Shown here piece by piece: positions 16,548-19,443 of a stretch of 19,443 nucleotides of DNA. Numbering within the stretch: the stretch's first letter is position 1; every line of letters begins with the position of its first letter. Position numbers and translations under genes: made by a program. This stretch comes from Intestinibacter sp. (GTDB lineage Bacteria; Bacillota; Clostridia; Peptostreptococcales; Peptostreptococcaceae): NCBI RefSeq assembly GCF_022780145.1, contig NZ_JALEXO010000127.1:1-19443 (forward strand). The letters are read 5' to 3'. The notes beneath the pieces are model-generated. The model was given only the letters and a program-made list of their open reading frames with translations. It was not told where the DNA came from and ran no database searches.

Positions 16548-18530
16548 ATGAGTAGTGGTTTAAAGTTGCCATCAATTGATTATAAAGAATTTAAAATTTT
16601 GACTTTATGCAAAAATAAAGAATTCGCAAATATAAATTATATGGCTGAAGAACTAAAGGTTACAACTAGGAGTGTTAGAACATATATAAAGCAATTAAAT
16701 GATAATTTAGGAGAAGATATAGCGCAAATAATATATGTTAAAGGTCATGGATACAAGCTTGAAATAAGAGATGATGAAATTTTTGATCTTTTATTTGAAG
16801 AAAACAGAAAAATTCCTTTTGATTTCAATGTAAAGGATGAAAGAATTTTATATCTACTAGACTTTTTTACTGAATTTGACGAAGTAATAACAATAGATCA
16901 ATTGGCAGATAAAATTTCAGTAGGTAGAACGACAATAGTAAATGATATAAAATCAGTTAGGGAAATATTGAATGAGTATAATTTAGATTTAATCAAGAAA
17001 CAAAATTTTGGAATGTGGTTAAAAGGAAATGAGTTCGATAAAAGATTGCTCTTACTAAATTACATATATAAAGATTCAAAAAATGATTTAGCGAATTCAA
17101 GGTATGTCACAGATGTAGAAGAAAATTTATTAGAAAAATTAAAAAAATCAATACTAAAGTTATTTAAAGAAGATAGCTTTTATGCTACAGACCAAATTTT
17201 TGAAGAAACAATAAAATACATTTTGGTTCAGGTTGGCAGAATAAAAAATGGCAATGAAATATTTGAGTACGATAAACGTTTTGACTTATTGGGTTCATAT
17301 GATGAGTATAATATATCAAAGAAAATAAAAATTATAGTTGAAGATATTTTTGATATAGCTTTAAATGAATATGAAACATTATATCTTACATTGCCTCTAG
17401 TAAGTGGAAATGCTGCACCGATTTCTAAATTTGTATCAAATAAGCCGAAGCTTCGCAACAATATTGAAGATTTAATGGAGTTAATTTTTAAGGAAATATA
17501 TGAGAGAATGGGAATTATAATATATGACCAGTCTTTGAGAGATAGCTTAGGATATCACTTGGAATTTACTTTAAATAGATTGCTATTTAAAATAAAGCTT
17601 AAAAATTTATTACTAGATGAAATGAAAGAAAATTACGTATTACCTTATAATTTAGCAAAGATAACTGCTGATGTCATTGAAGATGTTTATAATTTAACTG
17701 TTCCAGAAGATGAAATAGGATATATAGCAGTACATTTTGGAAGTTATTTAGAAAAAAATATAGCTTCTAATACATTGAAAAATGTTGCTATTGTATGTTC
17801 TACAGGCTTAGGAGCTACGAATTTAATTACAATTAGGATAAAAAAAATCATAGGACAACATGTAAATATAGACACATTTTCAATGTTTGAGATAGATGAG
17901 GTTGATTTTAGTAAATATGATTTAGTATTTACAACAAATGATATAGATATAAATTCGAATGCTGTATTAAAAATAGATTCTATTTTAGATGAAAATAAGT
18001 TAAGAAATAAAATAGAAAAAATTATATATTTAAATAATAGTAATTTGAGTAGAAATTTAAAAGACTTAAAATTATCGGAGAACCTATTGATAGGTGCGTT
18101 TTTACAAGAGAGACATTTTTATGTATTGAATAAAAAGACAGTTTCAGCTGCATTAAAATCGATGATAGATTCTATGATAGAAGATGGAGTAGTTGGAGAA
18201 CAATTTAAAAAAGATATACTTGAGAGAGAAAAAACTCATCCAACTATATTTAATAGTGGATTACTTTTACCGCATTCAGTAAATGATAAATCAGATGAGA
18301 TATATGTATCGATTGGGATTTTGAATAAACCTATAGAATATTTAGGCGTAGAAATAAAAGTAATTATGTTAATAGCATTTTCTAGTGATGATAGTAATAC
18401 GGATTTATTAGTAAAGATATACGAAGAGGCTTTAAGTCTAGGACAAAATGAAAAATACATAAATCAATTGGCTAAATGTAAAACTTTTTTTGATTTTACA
18501 AGTACATTATTAAAAATATCAATAAAATAA
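16548..18530 (+). CDS. PRD-domain PTS-controlled transcription activator (MtlR/LicR type)
   Basis: DNA-binding activator whose activity is set by PTS phosphorylation. The 660 residues show two N-terminal helix-turn-helix regions (about 10-75 and 95-165, with VTTRSVRTYIKQL and VGRTTIVNDI), PRD1 (about 195-295), PRD2 (about 305-405), an EIIB-like domain with CSTGLGATN (Cys417) and an EIIA-like domain with LLLPH (His576). PRD2 keeps its histidines (H337, H396). PRD1 appears to have lost both: Y224 and P284 occupy those positions. The start ATG 16548 follows GGAGGAG (16533-16539). It forms an operon with the GutM-like gene 20 nt downstream. The shared upstream module suggests it controls itself and the operon starting at 19320. 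The substrate cannot be told from sequence; GutM hints at a polyol. Confidence 0.92.
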   Translation: MSSGLKLPSIDYKEFKILTLCKNKEFANINYMAEELKVTTRSVRTYIKQLNDNLGEDIAQIIYVKGHGYKLEIRDDEIFDLLFEENRKIPFDFNVKDERILYLLDFFTEFDEVITIDQLADKISVGRTTIVNDIKSVREILNEYNLDLIKKQNFGMWLKGNEFDKRLLLLNYIYKDSKNDLANSRYVTDVEENLLEKLKKSILKLFKEDSFYATDQIFEETIKYILVQVGRIKNGNEIFEYDKRFDLLGSYDEYNISKKIKIIVEDIFDIALNEYETLYLTLPLVSGNAAPISKFVSNKPKLRNNIEDLMELIFKEIYERMGIIIYDQSLRDSLGYHLEFTLNRLLFKIKLKNLLLDEMKENYVLPYNLAKITADVIEDVYNLTVPEDEIGYIAVHFGSYLEKNIASNTLKNVAIVCSTGLGATNLITIRIKKIIGQHVNIDTFSMFEIDEVDFSKYDLVFTTNDIDINSNAVLKIDSILDENKLRNKIEKIIYLNNSNLSRNLKDLKLSENLLIGAFLQERHFYVLNKKTVSAALKSMIDSMIEDGVVGEQFKKDILEREKTHPTIFNSGLLLPHSVNDKSDEIYVSIGILNKPIEYLGVEIKVIMLIAFSSDDSNTDLLVKIYEEALSLGQNEKYINQLAKCKTFFDFTSTLLKISIK

Positions 18531-18550
18531 TAGAGTAAGGATGTGTTTAA

Positions 18551-18994
18551 ATGAAAATAATTATAGTTTTAGTACTTTTATATCTTGCAAATTTTGGGAC
18601 ATCATATTATCTTCATAAAAAATATGTAGCAGCCCAAAAAAGAGTTAGACAATATGGCGGTGTTTCTACAGCAAGAACAAAAGGTGGATTTACAAAGAAG
18701 GGTAAAATAGTTCTTTTAGCATTTGATGAAGAAGATGAAATAATAAAATATGGTGAAAAATTTGAAGGTATAACTGTATTTTCTAAATTTCAAGAAATTG
18801 AGGATATAAAAGGGCTTACATTAGATGAGGTAGAAAGTAAGTTTGCTGATGAAGAAGTTATATTACAAGCTATACAATATATAAGAGAAAGAGATAAGGA
18901 TGTTGAATCTGAAGAGGATGAAAAATCAGAAGAATCAGATGTCGATGAAGTAGTTGAAAATAAAGCGGTAGAAGTTGATGATACTACTGTATAA
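18551..18994 (+). CDS. GutM-like (SrlM family) membrane-anchored protein
   Basis: A 147-residue protein with one N-terminal membrane helix (about 2-18), a basic stretch with QYGGVSTARTKGGFTKKGKI and the family-typical core ITVFSKFQEIEDIKGLTLDE. An Asp/Glu-rich, probably disordered tail (about 118-147) follows. In E. coli GutM/SrlM is described as an activator of the glucitol (sorbitol) PTS operon; its mechanism is poorly known. ATG 18551 follows AAGGATG. It lies 20 nt after the PRD regulator and before a strong terminator, so the two form a bicistronic regulatory unit separate from the operon beginning at 19320. Recognition rests on the membrane helix, the TVF core and the context. Confidence 0.8.
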   Translation: MKIIIVLVLLYLANFGTSYYLHKKYVAAQKRVRQYGGVSTARTKGGFTKKGKIVLLAFDEEDEIIKYGEKFEGITVFSKFQEIEDIKGLTLDEVESKFADEEVILQAIQYIRERDKDVESEEDEKSEESDVDEVVENKAVEVDDTTV

Positions 18995-19018
18995 AAATAA
19001 ATTAAACGTTGAAATAAG

Positions 19019-19054
19019 GGAGACTTGATTTTAAATTATCGAGTCTCTTTTTTT
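19019..19054 (+). terminator. Terminator of the PRD regulator-gutM unit
   Basis: GAGACTTGAT (19020-19029) pairs with ATCGAGTCTC (19038-19047) with one T-G wobble, followed by TTTTTTTG. Confidence 0.94.
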
Positions 19055-19086
19055 GTTTTGTATAAATTAATGAAAACAAGATTTAT

Positions 19087-19161
19087 TTTTACAAATGTTC
19101 TTATATAGAACATAAAGTATGAATTTTCCATTTAAAGTGGAAAAAGAATGTATTAAATTTT
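19087..19161 (+). promoter_or_regulatory. Two-block regulatory module, copy B (upstream of the oxidoreductase operon)
   Basis: This repeats the blocks of module A: TTTTACAAATGTTCTT (19087-19102), ATTTTC (19123-19128), GGAAAAA (19139-19145) and AATGTATTAAATTTT (19147-19161). It also contains a perfect palindrome ATGTTCTTATATAGAACAT (19095-19113) and an inverted repeat TTTTCCA/TGGAAAA (19124-19130 and 19138-19144). It lies directly after the terminator of the regulator unit and about 160 bp before the next start codon, as expected for promoter and operator. Confidence 0.6.
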
Positions 19162-19319
19162 AAGGGAGGTTGTTATAAACTTAAATCATAAGAGAAAGAG
19201 ATTAAACAATAAATCAAAAATACACTTACAAAATTCAACTTAATTAAAAGTCTAATAAGTTGAATAACTGAAATTAAAAAATAAGCTTAAAAGCAAACAT
19301 ATAAACAGGGGGAATTGAA
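19162..19319 (+). promoter_or_regulatory. Leader of the oxidoreductase operon with a stable hairpin
   Basis: ATTCAACTTA (19233-19242) is complementary to TAAGTTGAAT (19256-19265). The stem continues inward as TTA/TAA after one bulged A, leaving loop AAAGTC. No T run follows, so it is not an obvious terminator. AGGGAGG at 19163-19169 looks like a ribosome binding site, but only a two-codon TTG frame follows it. The real ribosome binding site CAGGGGGAA lies at 19306-19314. Confidence 0.4.
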
Positions 19320-19443
19320 ATGTATAACTTAAACAGAAAACTTGAAGAATTAGAAGTACAAGGAAAAAGCATCAAAATAGCAATAATAGGTGCAGGACAC
19401 ATGGGAACTGGTATGGTAAGCCAAGTTGTAAACATGAAAGGTA
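19320..19443 (+). CDS. NAD(P)-binding Rossmann-fold oxidoreductase, N-terminal fragment
   Basis: The first 41 residues are visible before the window ends. They show an amphipathic N-terminal helix and then IKIAIIGAGHMGTGM, a classic GxGxxG dinucleotide-binding turn at about residues 24-29. The pattern of a short LxxLExxGK helix directly before the Rossmann strand resembles the family annotated as homoserine dehydrogenase-like or SAF-domain NAD(P)-dependent oxidoreductases, often found in PTS polyol operons with GutM. That family call is inference from a short fragment plus context. The start ATG 19320 lies at good spacing after GGGGG. It is probably the first gene of the operon controlled through module B. 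Confidence 0.6.
   Translation, partial: MYNLNRKLEELEVQGKSIKIAIIGAGHMGTGMVSQVVNMKG

Noticed and set aside
19163..19233. Leader peptide after AGGGAGG in the oxidoreductase operon leader
   Set aside because: The only standard start (TTG) is followed by a stop after two codons, and a longer frame would need an ATA start.

Overview
This is an AT-rich Firmicutes chromosome segment. Gene content, gene order, GGAGG-type ribosome binding sites and U-tailed hairpin terminators point to the Peptostreptococcaceae, most likely Clostridioides difficile or a close relative. That assignment is from recognition, not a search.

Layout: (1) Positions 1-942 hold eleven tightly packed tRNA genes (Lys, Ser, Phe, Met, Ile2-type CAU, Pro, His, Lys, Cys, Arg, Val), all with encoded CCA, closed by a terminator. 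(2) 980-2236 is a very AT-rich stretch with one orphan acidic ORF behind a structured leader, then a long leader region. (3) 2237-5683 encodes pyruvate carboxylase as a monocistron with its own terminator. (4) 6046-7980 encodes a short EF-G paralogue, also monocistronic. (5) 8339-16251 is the conserved Firmicutes stress and genome-integrity cluster mcsA-mcsB-clpC-radA-disA-yacL: Clp proteolysis adaptors and unfoldase, a recombination helicase, the c-di-AMP synthase and a membrane PIN/TRAM protein. ctsR, which usually leads this cluster, is absent. (6) 16548-18994 encodes a PRD/EIIB/EIIA (MtlR/LicR-type) PTS regulator and a GutM-like membrane protein. A strong terminator and a regulatory region follow, then the start of a Rossmann-fold oxidoreductase that runs off the window.

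The most notable observations are: (a) McsB has lost both catalytic glutamates and all five nucleotide-phosphate-binding arginines of the phosphagen kinase fold, four of them replaced by lysine, so it looks like a pseudokinase, while McsA and the two ClpC residues that bind phosphoarginine in B. subtilis are retained; (b) a two-block motif of about 75 bp with near-identical internal spacing sits upstream of both the PRD regulator and the oxidoreductase operon, a good candidate for the regulator's operator/promoter; (c) the orphan ORF near 1.3 kb has a Shine-Dalgarno separated from its only plausible start codon by a nested RNA structure that could bring the two together; (d) the PRD regulator lacks both PRD1 histidines but keeps those of PRD2, EIIB and EIIA; (e) the EF-G paralogue has a shortened switch I.

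The tRNA, Pyc, ClpC, RadA, DisA and YacL assignments are firm. Promoter, operator and RNA-structure calls come from reading by eye and are tentative.
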